A stretch of DNA of 64,000 nucleotides from Mariannaea sp. PMI_226. Lineage: Eukaryota; Ascomycota; Sordariomycetes; Hypocreales; Nectriaceae. The position numbers and the translations under genes are program-made. The number at the start of each line of letters is the position of its first letter. Positions within the stretch are counted from its first letter, which is position 1. The notes under the pieces were generated by a model. The model was given only the letters and a program-made list of their open reading frames with translations. It ran no database searches and was not told the origin of the DNA. Where the stretch lies: positions 433,501 to 497,500 of the forward strand of contig JANFOG010000003.1 in the NCBI GenBank assembly GCA_024336345.1, in the 5' to 3' direction. Positions 48,438-59,034 of the stretch are shown here, one piece after another.

Positions 48438-49356
48438 ATGGCTCCCACAATCCACTTCGTCCGCCACGCCCAGGGCTTCCACAACCTCTCTCACGAGGCT
48501 GAACAGCTTCATGATCCCGACCTAACACCCCTCGGTCTCGAGCAGTGCGCCCACCTCCGCGCCATCTTCCCTCACCACGCCAACATCACCAAGCTCATTG
48601 CCTCCCCCATGCGCCGCACCGTCTACACCTGTCTCCACGCCTTCGGCACCCAGCACCCCACCCTCCTACCCATCACCGCCCTACCCATCTTCCAAGAAAT
48701 CTCCCTCCAGCCCTGCGATGTTGGTACACCAGTAGACAAGGCCGCCGCCGAATTTGCTGGCAAGGCCGACTACTCACAGGTCGAAGCCTCCTGGATCGAG
48801 AAGGGCTCCGACAGCCCATATGAGCCAACCCTCGAGAAGCTCTTGGCTCGTGGCAAGCAAGGTCGACTAACACTAAGAGAAATTGCCGGTAACGGAGATG
48901 ACCACATTGTCGTCGTGACCCACGGAGGAATCCTTCACTTCCTAACTGATGATTGGCAAGGTGTTGATCCGCAGCACGGTAAGTTCGACGTCATTCAAGT
49001 CTACAAATCTCCACATTTTTCTGCCTTGTTTCATGGGAACCCGAGTAGAGAATATTTTCGAAATTGGAAGAAGAGTCATATTAAAAATAGATACATGGAA
49101 AGTTTCCACTGTAACTAACCAATTTTGTTTCAAATCGCATACAGCCACCGGATGGAAAAACTGCGAGTACCGGTCATATCAGTTCACTGATCCCACCGGC
49201 AAGGATGAGGAGGCTGCTCTTCAAGAGACTCCTGAAAGCTGGCGTCGTCGACATCCAAGCACTGTTCGGCTCACTGTGACTGAGCAACGGGAACTACGCC
49301 CCTTGGGCATCCAGAAAATGGGTCCTTATCTTCATTTGATCAACGTTGGAAACTAG
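48438..49356 (+). CDS. Histidine phosphatase (phosphoglycerate-mutase-like, Pmu1-type)
   Basis: A branch-1 histidine phosphatase of unknown substrate, likely cytosolic (no signal peptide or membrane segment). Exons 48438-48978 and 49145-49356 give 250 residues; the 166-bp intron has GTAAGT, a CTAAC branch and CAG. The phosphate pocket starts with FVRHAQGFHN (nucleophile H10, R9), with Ala replacing the more common Gly after the histidine. SPMRRTVYT supplies the second arginine, EISLQPCDVG the acid region, and VVVTHGGILHFL the second histidine (H162). The intron interrupts DPQH-ATGWKNCEYRSYQF, the usual C-terminal segment of fungal members. The family resembles yeast Pmu1 more than glycolytic phosphoglycerate mutase, so a glycolytic role is unlikely. 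Confidence 0.9.
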
Positions 49357-49664
49357 ATACAGCGTATTTGGTGATGCGATGTGACGTCGTGATAAGAAAA
49401 TGATTGAGATGAGGTTAGCAGACATAAACTTGCATAGGCAAGCATGGATGAGATTGAGGCTAGTATCAGGCAATTGTCTTTAGATTTGCCTGTCATTTAG
49501 AAGCAGAAAGCGTTTGAGTTTTAGTTTTTTTTTTTTCATATTTAAACAATGGGATGGTTGGTAGATGAGATTGACGCTACCAGTCTCCCATGTTTCGTTG
49601 CTTGGCCTCGAATGAATAAACTGCATCAAATCGCCTAGACGAGGAATGCAATCCAGTTCAAACC
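49357..49664. other. Intergenic, convergent 3' ends
   Basis: 308 bp between the phosphatase stop and the stop of the minus-strand hypothetical gene. It contains a T run near 49526. No gene is seen. Confidence 0.5.
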
Positions 49665-50990
49665 CTAGCCAGACGCAGTTGGTTGATCCAGATCATTTCT
49701 CCCAAGCCTATCAGCAAAAATTCGGATTTCTCTCCAGCCCAGTGGTGCAATATCCAGCACCAATACAAACCACTTGACATCCGATTCTTGACTAGGTCTC
49801 AGCTTGCATCTGCAGACACACTTCGTGCCCTTGGAGCTCGGTTGTAAGAATGCCTGACTAGCACAGTCTAATGGACCTCCAACTTGGTAACCAATGAGCT
49901 TCCCATTGATATAAGGCGGGCATTCATTGAGTAGGCTGCGAAATTGGAAATATTGCTTATGATGGAAGTTTTCCCGACTTGAATAGCCCACCCGAGCAAC
50001 TAGCTCAAAAATAGCTTCTGGTTGGTTCTTGAACAGCTTTGCCTTTGCGTTCAACATTTCCTGGATATGGAAGAATGTTTTGTGTGGCTTTAGTGACATT
50101 CTTGCTAGGAGTGCACCGTTCAAGGTAAGATGGTGCCGAGAGAGCTGATTTGTAGAGTTCTCGAGGGCGTACTGAGATTGTAACTCGCTTACACTTGATT
50201 TTCGGGTCTCTTGCAAACCAATAGAGGTGCCTTGCTTTTGCATTGTTTGTGTACACTCATGGACGGGAGCCCAGTCAACGTCTTTTTCCAAAGGCTTATC
50301 TTCTCTGTCGGTTATTGCAGTTCTTGAGCCGAAAGATGGAGATGAGTGCTGTAGGTTAGGATCAAACTCCTCAGCCGACCTAGATTTGGAGTCGTAGGCC
50401 CGTATGACGCTTGAAGATGGTATGTCAGCCTTCTCTTCGAAAAAGCCCTCCATTATCTCGTCGAGGGTCTTCTCATCAAAATCCCATTCTGATATAGAAA
50501 ATGGGTCCCTGATGTCACCATGATCTGGTACGCGTGTATGAGTCAAAATCTTCCCCTCCTCATTAATTTCGACGTCCCAATCATCTAAATCATCGAGCTT
50601 TTCAATTGCCTCAGCAGTTGGGCCGCCCAGAGGTGGCTGTTCCCGCTCGTGTCTACTGTTCTGGGTCTGGGCGTCGTTGGCTTGGTGAACCTCATAATTG
50701 ACACTACAATTTCCAGGCTCTGTCAGATACACTTCATTTTTCTCTGATGGAGCAATTGATGATGTTGGTGTGTAACCAAACCCAAACTGCAGTGACGGAG
50801 AACCGGATGATGGGAGGTTATGAACGACTCGGCGTTGTTTAGGTCCGAGAGGACGAGGATCGTCGCTCTGGCTTTCAGATCTCTGTCGTTTTCCAGTTTC
50901 TAAACTTGGTTGAATTGATCTTGGAGGAGTAGCCTGTAGGCAGGCATTCTCTGAGTCTGAAGCTGGTAATGGTGCAAATATAGGCGCCAT
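49665..50990 (-). CDS. Uncharacterised 441-residue protein
   Basis: I do not recognise this family. It is a single uninterrupted frame starting MAPIFAPLPASDSENACLQ. The first about 270 residues are low-complexity and polar, with a possible basic nuclear-localisation patch (KRQRSESQ, GPKQRRVV) and an acidic segment (EKLDDLDDWDVEINEEGK). The last about 150 residues look folded: a helical part (HKTFFHIQEMLNAKAKLFKN, VARVGYSSRENFHHKQYFQF), then YINGKLIGYQVGG, a CVCRCKLRP cysteine pair, and WFVLVLDIAPLGWREIRIFA. The folded part reads like a conserved fungal C-terminal module, and the basic patch hints at a nuclear location (inference). No enzyme motif is visible. Further 5' exons cannot be excluded. 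Confidence 0.75.
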   Translation of the reverse strand: MAPIFAPLPASDSENACLQATPPRSIQPSLETGKRQRSESQSDDPRPLGPKQRRVVHNLPSSGSPSLQFGFGYTPTSSIAPSEKNEVYLTEPGNCSVNYEVHQANDAQTQNSRHEREQPPLGGPTAEAIEKLDDLDDWDVEINEEGKILTHTRVPDHGDIRDPFSISEWDFDEKTLDEIMEGFFEEKADIPSSSVIRAYDSKSRSAEEFDPNLQHSSPSFGSRTAITDREDKPLEKDVDWAPVHECTQTMQKQGTSIGLQETRKSSVSELQSQYALENSTNQLSRHHLTLNGALLARMSLKPHKTFFHIQEMLNAKAKLFKNQPEAIFELVARVGYSSRENFHHKQYFQFRSLLNECPPYINGKLIGYQVGGPLDCASQAFLQPSSKGTKCVCRCKLRPSQESDVKWFVLVLDIAPLGWREIRIFADRLGRNDLDQPTASG

Positions 50991-52327
50991 GAGAGAAAGT
51001 ACCTACTGAATGGATGGCACCTGTCAGCCTTGCTCTTGGTCTTGGTAGAAGGTTGAATAGGTGCAAAGCGCCTACATTTATGTAGCAGATCGGAAATACC
51101 CCTAACCTATCACCCAAAGGCCACGGGCTAGCTTCGAAGTGTAGGTGGTATGAAGGGGCTGCAGCAGTTGTGAAGGCTCAAAAGGGAGGATGGAGACTTC
51201 GAGAGGGAGAATCAAGCCTAAGACCCTCCAGCCAGCAGTGAACACTACGCTGAAAGAAAAGGGAAAGTGAAACACAAACGGTCGTGAGTTTGTGAACGAA
51301 TGTTCGAAAGCCCACACGACAATCTGCAGCTCCCCTACGGAAAGACTTGGCCCAGTGAGTTGGGGAACGCGGTGCAAGTGCATTCCAGACCATTCCTTCT
51401 GATTTACGCACAAGGGTAGTTGGGAAAGACCAGAAGCAATTGGGGATATATCTTGAACGGGGAAGTAACGAACGTGTTTTTATATGGAAATAGTTCTCGT
51501 AATTAGGCATCTCTAGCCACCTAAAGTAAGGCACAGGCCTAAGATGCGCCTACCGTGGGCAGATATGTTCTAGAGGCGAGGGTATTTTAGTGCTTGATAC
51601 AGCATCTCCGGAATAGTCAGCACCAGGGGATCCAATACATGGCCCGCATAAGTAGAGAGATTGTGTAGTCTGGTCCTCAACTGCATCTCTCTTCCCCCCA
51701 AATGCGTAACAAGCTTGGGATATCTGGTCCATCGCCGTGTTTGGGGGCAGCATTGGGGGTAGGCAGACCCCAAGACCGCACAACCCCAAAGCCCCAAGGC
51801 CCCAAGGCTCCCAGGCCGGAGCTCCGCGTGGCCCGGTTGGCCCCACCACCGTCCCCGTCCCGTTCAACTCCATTGCAATTAGGGTTGGGTCCACATTCGC
51901 TGTGTGAGCCAAAGATCGAATCCGGATCGCAAGGCCAGCTTCTGATAAGCCGCCTCTCTGTACCTGTAAGTTGTACATAATTACTGTCTGTTGTTGGACA
52001 TAAACTACTTCTGCCACAAGCACCTGTGAGCAACTTTTTTTTTCTCAAACTGTAATAGTCCTGTGTCGAATATTTTCTCCTACCTGCTCCCACCCCCATT
52101 TTCTGTTTGATCCAACACGGCAAACACATGGGGGCTCTCACGATCTTTCAATTTTCTGTGTCAATTAATAGCAATTTAAATACCATAGTGGCTTCCACAC
52201 CTTGATATCAATCCCCCACTCCACCGAGGCCACTCTTTTGCCCCGACAATTACTCCGTGCTCGAAATACCTCGTTCTTTCATCATCATCACTTCTGTCTT
52301 GTCTTCCGCTGATCCATATGCACCAGG
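50991..52327. other. Intergenic between divergent hypothetical gene and glycerol kinase
   Basis: 1.3 kb without a supportable gene. A C-rich CCCCAAGG repeat stretch (about 51770-51815) creates long chance frames on both strands. The right end is the GUT1 promoter and leader. Confidence 0.5.
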
Positions 52328-54126
52328 ATGAATTCTAACACTATAGACGCTATGTCCAGCTCTGGGCCGACTCACAAGCAACAGGCCCACACTGCCGAAG
52401 CTTTCCCTGAAGAACAGCTCCCAGAGGGAATCACTGAGACGGAAGAAGAGAAAAAAAAATGTTGGTTTGTCGGCAGCATTGACCAGGGCACAACGTCAAC
52501 CCGGTTTATCATCTTCAACGGCCACGGTGAGCCCGTTGCTAGTCACCAGATCGAGTTTGAGAATAAGTACCCTAAATCTGGGTACGCTTGCTATGCTATA
52601 TACTGATACTACTTCCTTTCTAACTCCGTTATAGTTGGCACGAGCATGACCCTCAAGAGCTGTGCCAGTCTGTTGAGGTCTGCATCAAGGAGGCAGTCGA
52701 GAAGTTCCGCAGTCAAGGTTTCCCAGTTTCCAAGATCCGATCTGTCGGCATTACCAATCAGCGAGAAACTACCGTGCTTTGGGACAAGAACACTGGTGAG
52801 CCCCTTTACAATGCGGTTGTTTGGGCCGATACCAGAACAACGAGTCTCGTTCGAGACCTCAAGGCACGTCCGGGCGCCGATAAACTCCAGGACAAGTGTG
52901 GTCTCCCCCTTTCAACATATCCTTCTAGTGTCAAGCTGCTTTGGTTGATTGAGAATGTCGAGTCAGTTCGTAAGGCATATGAAGAGCAACGTCTTGCCTT
53001 TGGAACTGTTGACTCATGGCTCATCTACCGCCTTAACGGCGGCCACGAACGTGAGGGCGGCTCCGTCCACGTCACGGATTCTACCAACGCAAGTCGAACC
53101 ATGTTTATGAACCTGAGGACCCTCGACTACGATGATGAGCTGCTCTCGTTCTTCAACATTGACCGGGCTAAGCTAGTTCTCCCCAAGATTGTACCCTCAT
53201 CTCATCCAACTGCCTTTGGCTCTCTAGCTCGCGGGTGTCTCAAGGGCGTGCCTATTGCTGGATGTTTAGGAGATCAATCATCCGCTCTCGTGGGACAATG
53301 CGGCTTCACTCCAGGTCAAGCCAAGAACACGTATGGAACTGGGTGCTTCCTTCTTTACAATATTGGTCATGAACCTGTCATATCAACAGCAGGCCTCCTT
53401 ACCACAGTCGCGTACGATTTTGGAGACGGTCGCAAACCGGTTTATGCCCTTGAAGGCAGCATTGCCGTAGCTGGGTCAGGTATAAAGTTCCTCCAGAACA
53501 ACCTTACTTTTATTGAGGCGGCGTCAGAAGTAGACACGCTCGCCAAAACTGTCAAGGATAACGGAGGTGTAGTCTTCGTAACGGCATTTAGTGGCTTGTT
53601 CGCCCCCTATTGGATTGACGACGCCAAAGGCACACTCTGTATGCTGCTGCTTTCCTTTTCTCTTTTCACACCAGGCCACGGGTCAACTAACTGCTTTTCT
53701 CTAGTTGGAATTACACAGCACACTGAAAAGGGCCACATCATTCGGGCTACACTTGAGGCAACCTGCCATCAGACAGCTGCGATATTAGATGCCATGGCCG
53801 CCGATTCAGGGCACGCGCTGGAGAAGCTCGCAGTAGACGGAGGCCTTTCCAACTCGGAAATCTGTATGCAGACTCAAGCTGACCTTAGCGGTATCCCCGT
53901 CGACCGCCCAGCGATGCGTGAGACGACAGCCCTAGGAGCTGCTATTGCGGCTGGATTGGCGACAGGTGTCTGGAATGAGCTGGACGAACTGAAGCATGTG
54001 AATATCAAAGGCCGTAAGGTGTTCCATCCTCAACTTGGTGTTGATGAGCGCAGAAAGAAGCATAGGAGATGGGAGCGAGCAGTGGAGATGAGCAGGGGGT
54101 GGGTTAGAGATGAGGATGATGAGTAA
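52328..54126 (+). CDS. GUT1: Glycerol kinase
   Basis: Catalyses ATP + glycerol to glycerol 3-phosphate, the entry step for glycerol catabolism and a feed into lipid synthesis. Exons 52328-52581, 52635-53638 and 53705-54126 join in frame to 559 residues, typical of FGGY glycerol kinases with a short N-terminal extension (about 45 residues). The phosphate-1 loop is SIDQGTTSTRFIIF (D52). The glycerol-contact regions include GITNQRETTVLWDK and WADTRTT. The kinase signature YGTGCFLLYN and the GLFAPYWIDDAKGTLFGITQHT segment are intact across intron 2, and the ATP-binding AVDGGLSNSEICMQTQAD block is present. Both introns are about 53-66 bp GT-AG. No signal or membrane anchor is seen, so the protein is cytosolic or peripherally associated. 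Confidence 0.95.
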
Positions 54127-57100
54127 AAATCAGGAAGAAAATAGTGTTGTTGGAATATTGGACACACTGAGATAGCATGAAGAATTGGCAAGACTCTGAG
54201 ATGAAGCCAGTCATGTTTTCTTTTTCTTGGACGAGAACCACATATGATTCTCGTTGAAATTTGATTGAAGCTTGAGAAAACTCTTGGCATCACCAAATTG
54301 CCCCGTCTAACTTGGAGGGGCAGTCAATGGCTGACGCCGGTTTCTAATGGGGCGGTTTGAGAGAGCTATTTTCAGAATGTGCTCAGCACAGGGCCATCAC
54401 CAACCAATGCGACAAAGCAAGGTGACAGACACAAGGGAGTCCACCTCGTTCTATGTGCAGATGAGCATGGGAAACTTCTTTTACAATCAAGTCGTACGCG
54501 CTCACACAGAGAGACTTGGACGATAGCCATGGCATGGCCAAGTGGGTGCCAACAAATCGACCCGGGGCTGCGGTTTCACTCAGGCGTCCCGCTTGTTGTT
54601 TCTGTTCTTGGCTCCCGCTTACTACTCTGTTCTCGACGAAGCACGTTTTAAGTGAGTGCGGCTGAGTCGAAAAAAAGGGTTGAGCAACAGGAACCACCCC
54701 TGCCGCTCCAGGCGCACGGAATCTGCGGTAGCGAAGCCGGCTCTCTCTCAGCCATCGATGGGGCGCCTACTTTTTTTTTGCTCAGCCCCAGGTGCTTGGT
54801 AAGTGGGCAATTGGTTGGGCGGGTGCTCAGGAACGGTGGGAAATTTCTCATGGTCGTCCCGAATGCGGGGGGTGGGATTGGACACAATACGCGGATGCGA
54901 TGTGCCAAGATGAAATGGCAACCCCAGATGAGGGGGATGAAGATACGATTTGCGGCAAGCTGGATGCAGGCTGAGGACAACGAAGAAATGAGAACGAGAA
55001 GACAGAGGGACACAACATTGCTGAGTTGTTTACCTAGATCACGATGGTCTGGGCTATTGGTCGAGACCAAGGTCTGGTGGTGAACTTGCATAGGTAGAGC
55101 GTGTTCGAGACTTGGGCAAAAGGTCGTTGTCTCGCATCTATTTTCAGCTCTCCGTTGTCATCGACTGGTTATTGATATTCTGCATTGATATGTCTGAGCG
55201 CTATTGGCTTCTGTTCCATGGAGTATGGAGTCCGCTGGCTAGTAAAGTGATTCGTAGAATTTGACGAAGTCGTGAATGTGTCTGACTGTCAGGTCCTCCC
55301 GTCCAGTCCCCACCAGTCAAAAGGTACGTACCCTCGCCCGCTCTAACTTGAAAGTCCTAGACAGAGTCCTGGATTCCTAGATCTCACTCCCGGAAGAGAG
55401 CAACGCCGGGACTGTATTTGTCACCCAAGCAAACTGACGAGCCTGGTAGGGTCATCCTGGCAGACGGAGGGAATACAGGCTATCAGTGGGAGTGGGTCTA
55501 ATAACCATGTTTGTTGCAGATGACTGTATTCCGTTCCGTACCCGAGTGTCAATATCTTGATATAGGGTAGTTTGGTGGGCAGTGCTGTACCTGGATCACT
55601 CAGGACTGATGGATGTTCCGATTCATGTCAGCAAAGCCTTCGTGGTGAGCATGCGAGCCATGAATGACGAGTTCGGGATTTTAAAGAAATTTCTCAATGC
55701 TTTGTTGGAATATGCTTTCATGGAGTTGACGGGAAACGCCTTGGAATACTAATTGTTACCTGGTTGTCTTCGGGATGGTCTCTTTTTGTATGACATAATT
55801 TAAGAATTAGTTACAAAGTTTGCTTTCCGCTCGGTAGCAGCCATTTCGTGCTCGGCACTAAGCTGTCTTATTTCAAGGGGGATTTACCAACTAAAGATAG
55901 ATCCTATCAACTCATCAGAATTATTCTAAAGCCATCATAGAGGACTCATCCACCAGGTCCAAGTGCGGTTCGAGGAACGAGTCGATGATTGCTTCTTCAA
56001 CACCCTTCCATTGAGCAGAGCAAACAAGCTTTCATAATCACGCAAACTGTGGAGTACGTAATGCAACTGCAAAGTAAGGTACCTACCGCCTACCAGTAGA
56101 TAAGCCAGGTACCGAGCCTTAAGTAACCCATCTACATAGTACATACCTTACCTTACCAGGTAAATAAGATACCTAATCAAAAACCGTACGTATAGCGAGA
56201 ACTTTGCCCGCCCGGCTCGCAAGAAGAAGGTGCATCAGTTGGAAGACTAATGAGATATACGAAGTACCACCCACTTCTTGCCCCACATCACTATATTAGG
56301 GAGCTAATTTACCTACCAGGAAGGGATTTGGACCAACGTCAGACGGGCGAGTTTGTCACCAGCGTCGGTGCAGAGGGAGTTTGCTATTTAATGGCTTTCC
56401 CGCTCTGCATTCACACCGATATAAAGTTTAAGCTTCCCTCAGCAACCCATGGGCTTACTCAGCTCTCCTGCCAAGACCCAGGACAGATTCCGAGGTACCT
56501 ACATAACCGTAGAATCGGCCTGGAAGAGATTTTTCATATTTTCTGCCTCAAGCCTAATCAATACTGGCGCCGAGAGCTGAGAAGGATGATGAACCCCGCC
56601 AGTCCTGCAAAGAAGTTGCGGTGGGGCTTTGCTGCTGGCGCTGTTTGTGCACCTGTAGTTACGCCGTGCTGGGCGCAGTGGCAGGTAGCCCATCGGCCAA
56701 CCACATTCAGAGAACTGTAAGAAAGGCATACGGCACGGCACGGCACCTTACGGTGCCTAACGACTAAAGTATAGGTAATAATTAATATTTACCTACCTAA
56801 GCTACCTGCCCGTACGCAAGTAAGGGAATCTGTAAGGGAATCTGCTTTCATGCCGTGTTGAAGCGGCATCGGCAGCGGGCAGCGGCAGTACCCTGTAACG
56901 ATAACTCTGGAAAGCCAAGGCTGGGCGGCGTAAGGTAGCGTGTGCCATTCCCACATGAGGACGACATGGGAACCGATCAGCTACCGAGCGTAAGACGAAG
57001 GGATGAAGGTAACAGATATTACCCGTGGGCGGTATACTATGTAGACGACTCCGTCCGTCCAGTCGCCTCACTGGTTCATCCAATCTCTCTCCCCCGGAAA

Positions 57101-59034
57101 CACCATCGTTGCCCGGTAATCAAAAGTCGTCTGTTCCCATCTAGTGGTAGGTTCGTTCATTCATGGGAAACGATCCGTCCATGCATTTCTGCCATCCTTG
57201 CCCTCAGCCTTACAATGCTGCCAGAAACTCATTAGCGCTGTCAGCTGTGACCTCTCTCCATGGCTTTTTCACCATGTCTTATTCGTGCCGGATCTCGAGC
57301 GGGTTCCACTTCGCCCAATTCGTTTTGCAGGTTGCACACACAGCCCCAGCACCAAAGCACCCAGTCCGTCACCGTGGCTGGCCAAGCAAACCCACCACCT
57401 CGCCCTCCCATTTCCTTGGATCCTAGTCAGCCTGGCAAATCAATCCATCAGCCACCACAGCCCAAAGCCCAAAGCCCAAAAGCCCAAGCCTAAAGAACCA
57501 AAATCCCATCGTCCAAAGTCTCCAGACTACTGTTGAAATTTCATTGCTGTACAGATAGGGGCTGTTAGTTCGCTAATGAGGCATGGGGAATTTTTTTTTT
57601 CATCATTTGGTAGTTAGTTAGTTACCTTGATGTTTTATTTTTACTACCCCGTATTTGGTTGTCGTCACCAGCATACGCTTCCCACGTCCACTGCCACTGT
57701 CCGTCATTGCCTGTCACGAGAGGCCGCCACCATTTAGTTATTGCTTGCTATTTGCTCAGCTGGAATAGTGGCAGACAAAGAGAATTCCCTATTGCCCATA
57801 CTTTTTCTCGAAGCGCCGCTGGGCAGTCCGAGTCTCGTCTAGTCTGGCCACAGAGACTCATGCAGTGCTGCAGGAAACGAAGTCCATACATAGTACGATC
57901 GCATTACACATACGCAATCGATCCAACCTCACGCCAGCCATTCATTGTACCTTAAACAGGACTCTATTTTCCACACCAGCTTCACTGACTTCCAACTCCG
58001 CCCATCAGCTTTTCTCCTTCAGAAACTTCGCATCACCACGCATCGCGAGATCCTTCCCGTCCTCTTCCTACGGCCGCCTGCCGCGTGTTAGCCAACTGAA
58101 GACATCGACACCTGCCCGGATCACCGTATTCAGCTTCTTTTAGATCACCGCCACTGGGTTGCACCTCCACCACCGCTACGACCACAACTACCACACACAA
58201 AGAAACCACACGCTGGCATCCACCTGAAAGGCCTAGGGCGCATCCGCCACACCCCCAAAGAGAAGCAGCCTCCATCCTACGACACCAAACCTCCAGCACT
58301 CGACACTCGACATCCACTTGAAGCCACCCTGAAAGTTACCGTATTTGCTTTCTGGTGGCCTCTAGAAGCAAGCAGCCCAGCTAGAGAGAGAGTGAGTGAG
58401 AGGAAGAGGGGAAAGTTACAAGCCACAGTACGGAGTATCTTATCTCCTCCATCCTCCAGTCCTTCAAGCCTTGCCTCTGTGAGAGCAGACAGACTGCATC
58501 TGGAGCTCTGACCTGAGCCTGTCTTGTCTTGGACCTGGCTCAAGCCCAACGGCCGCATTTGCAACAGCCCGCCTAAAAAGCCAGCTTGGAGCCCAGGCCC
58601 AGTCTCAGTCCTATTGTACACCCCCCTCCCCTCCATCCTCTTTCCCCTCCCCCTCCGACACTGTCCCTGTAAGCTCGCTCAACCGCCATTCCATTCCTCT
58701 TTTTTTTTCCCTCTGGGTTGCGCTTCATTGTCAGGCTGTCAAAATCGCTTCCTCTTTCTTGCTTGTCCCCCACTCCCCAGTTTGGTCGCCGAGAGAATTG
58801 CACCCCCCCGTGCGCCAGACGCCTGTGCTAATTTCTGACCCGAACCCGAGCCTCTCTCTTCCCCTCCTCCCCTCCCCTCCAGGCTCCTCCCTGGCAGGCC
58901 AATCCCCTTCAGCTAAGCCAAGCCCCCCCCCAGCCCTGACCGTCCTTCGCCCGTCCTGCCCCGTCTGCGGCGCCTCTCAGTCCTGACTGTCCTACCCTTT
59001 CCCCATTGTCCTCCCTCAACTCTCCTCTTTCCAT
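54127..59034. other. Long intergenic region, no gene seen
   Basis: 4.9 kb with several chance frames (for example overlapping plus and minus frames at about 54650-55090, and 56250-56720) that lack domains. TACCTTACC/AGGTA motifs occur at about 56080-56180 and 56780-56820. From about 58000 onward the strand is strongly C/T-rich with long CCCC and CTCC runs, which fits a long 5' leader or promoter for the Hsp70-like gene. Confidence 0.5.

Noticed and set aside
54648..55091. Overlapping frames of about 145 codons on both strands
   Set aside because: Almost the same interval is open on both strands, with no domain, no splice partners and low-complexity text; chance is the simpler explanation.
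56250..56720. 156-codon plus-strand frame
   Set aside because: No domain, mixed hydrophobicity without a signal peptide or anchor, and TACCT repeats just outside; no sign of coding constraint.
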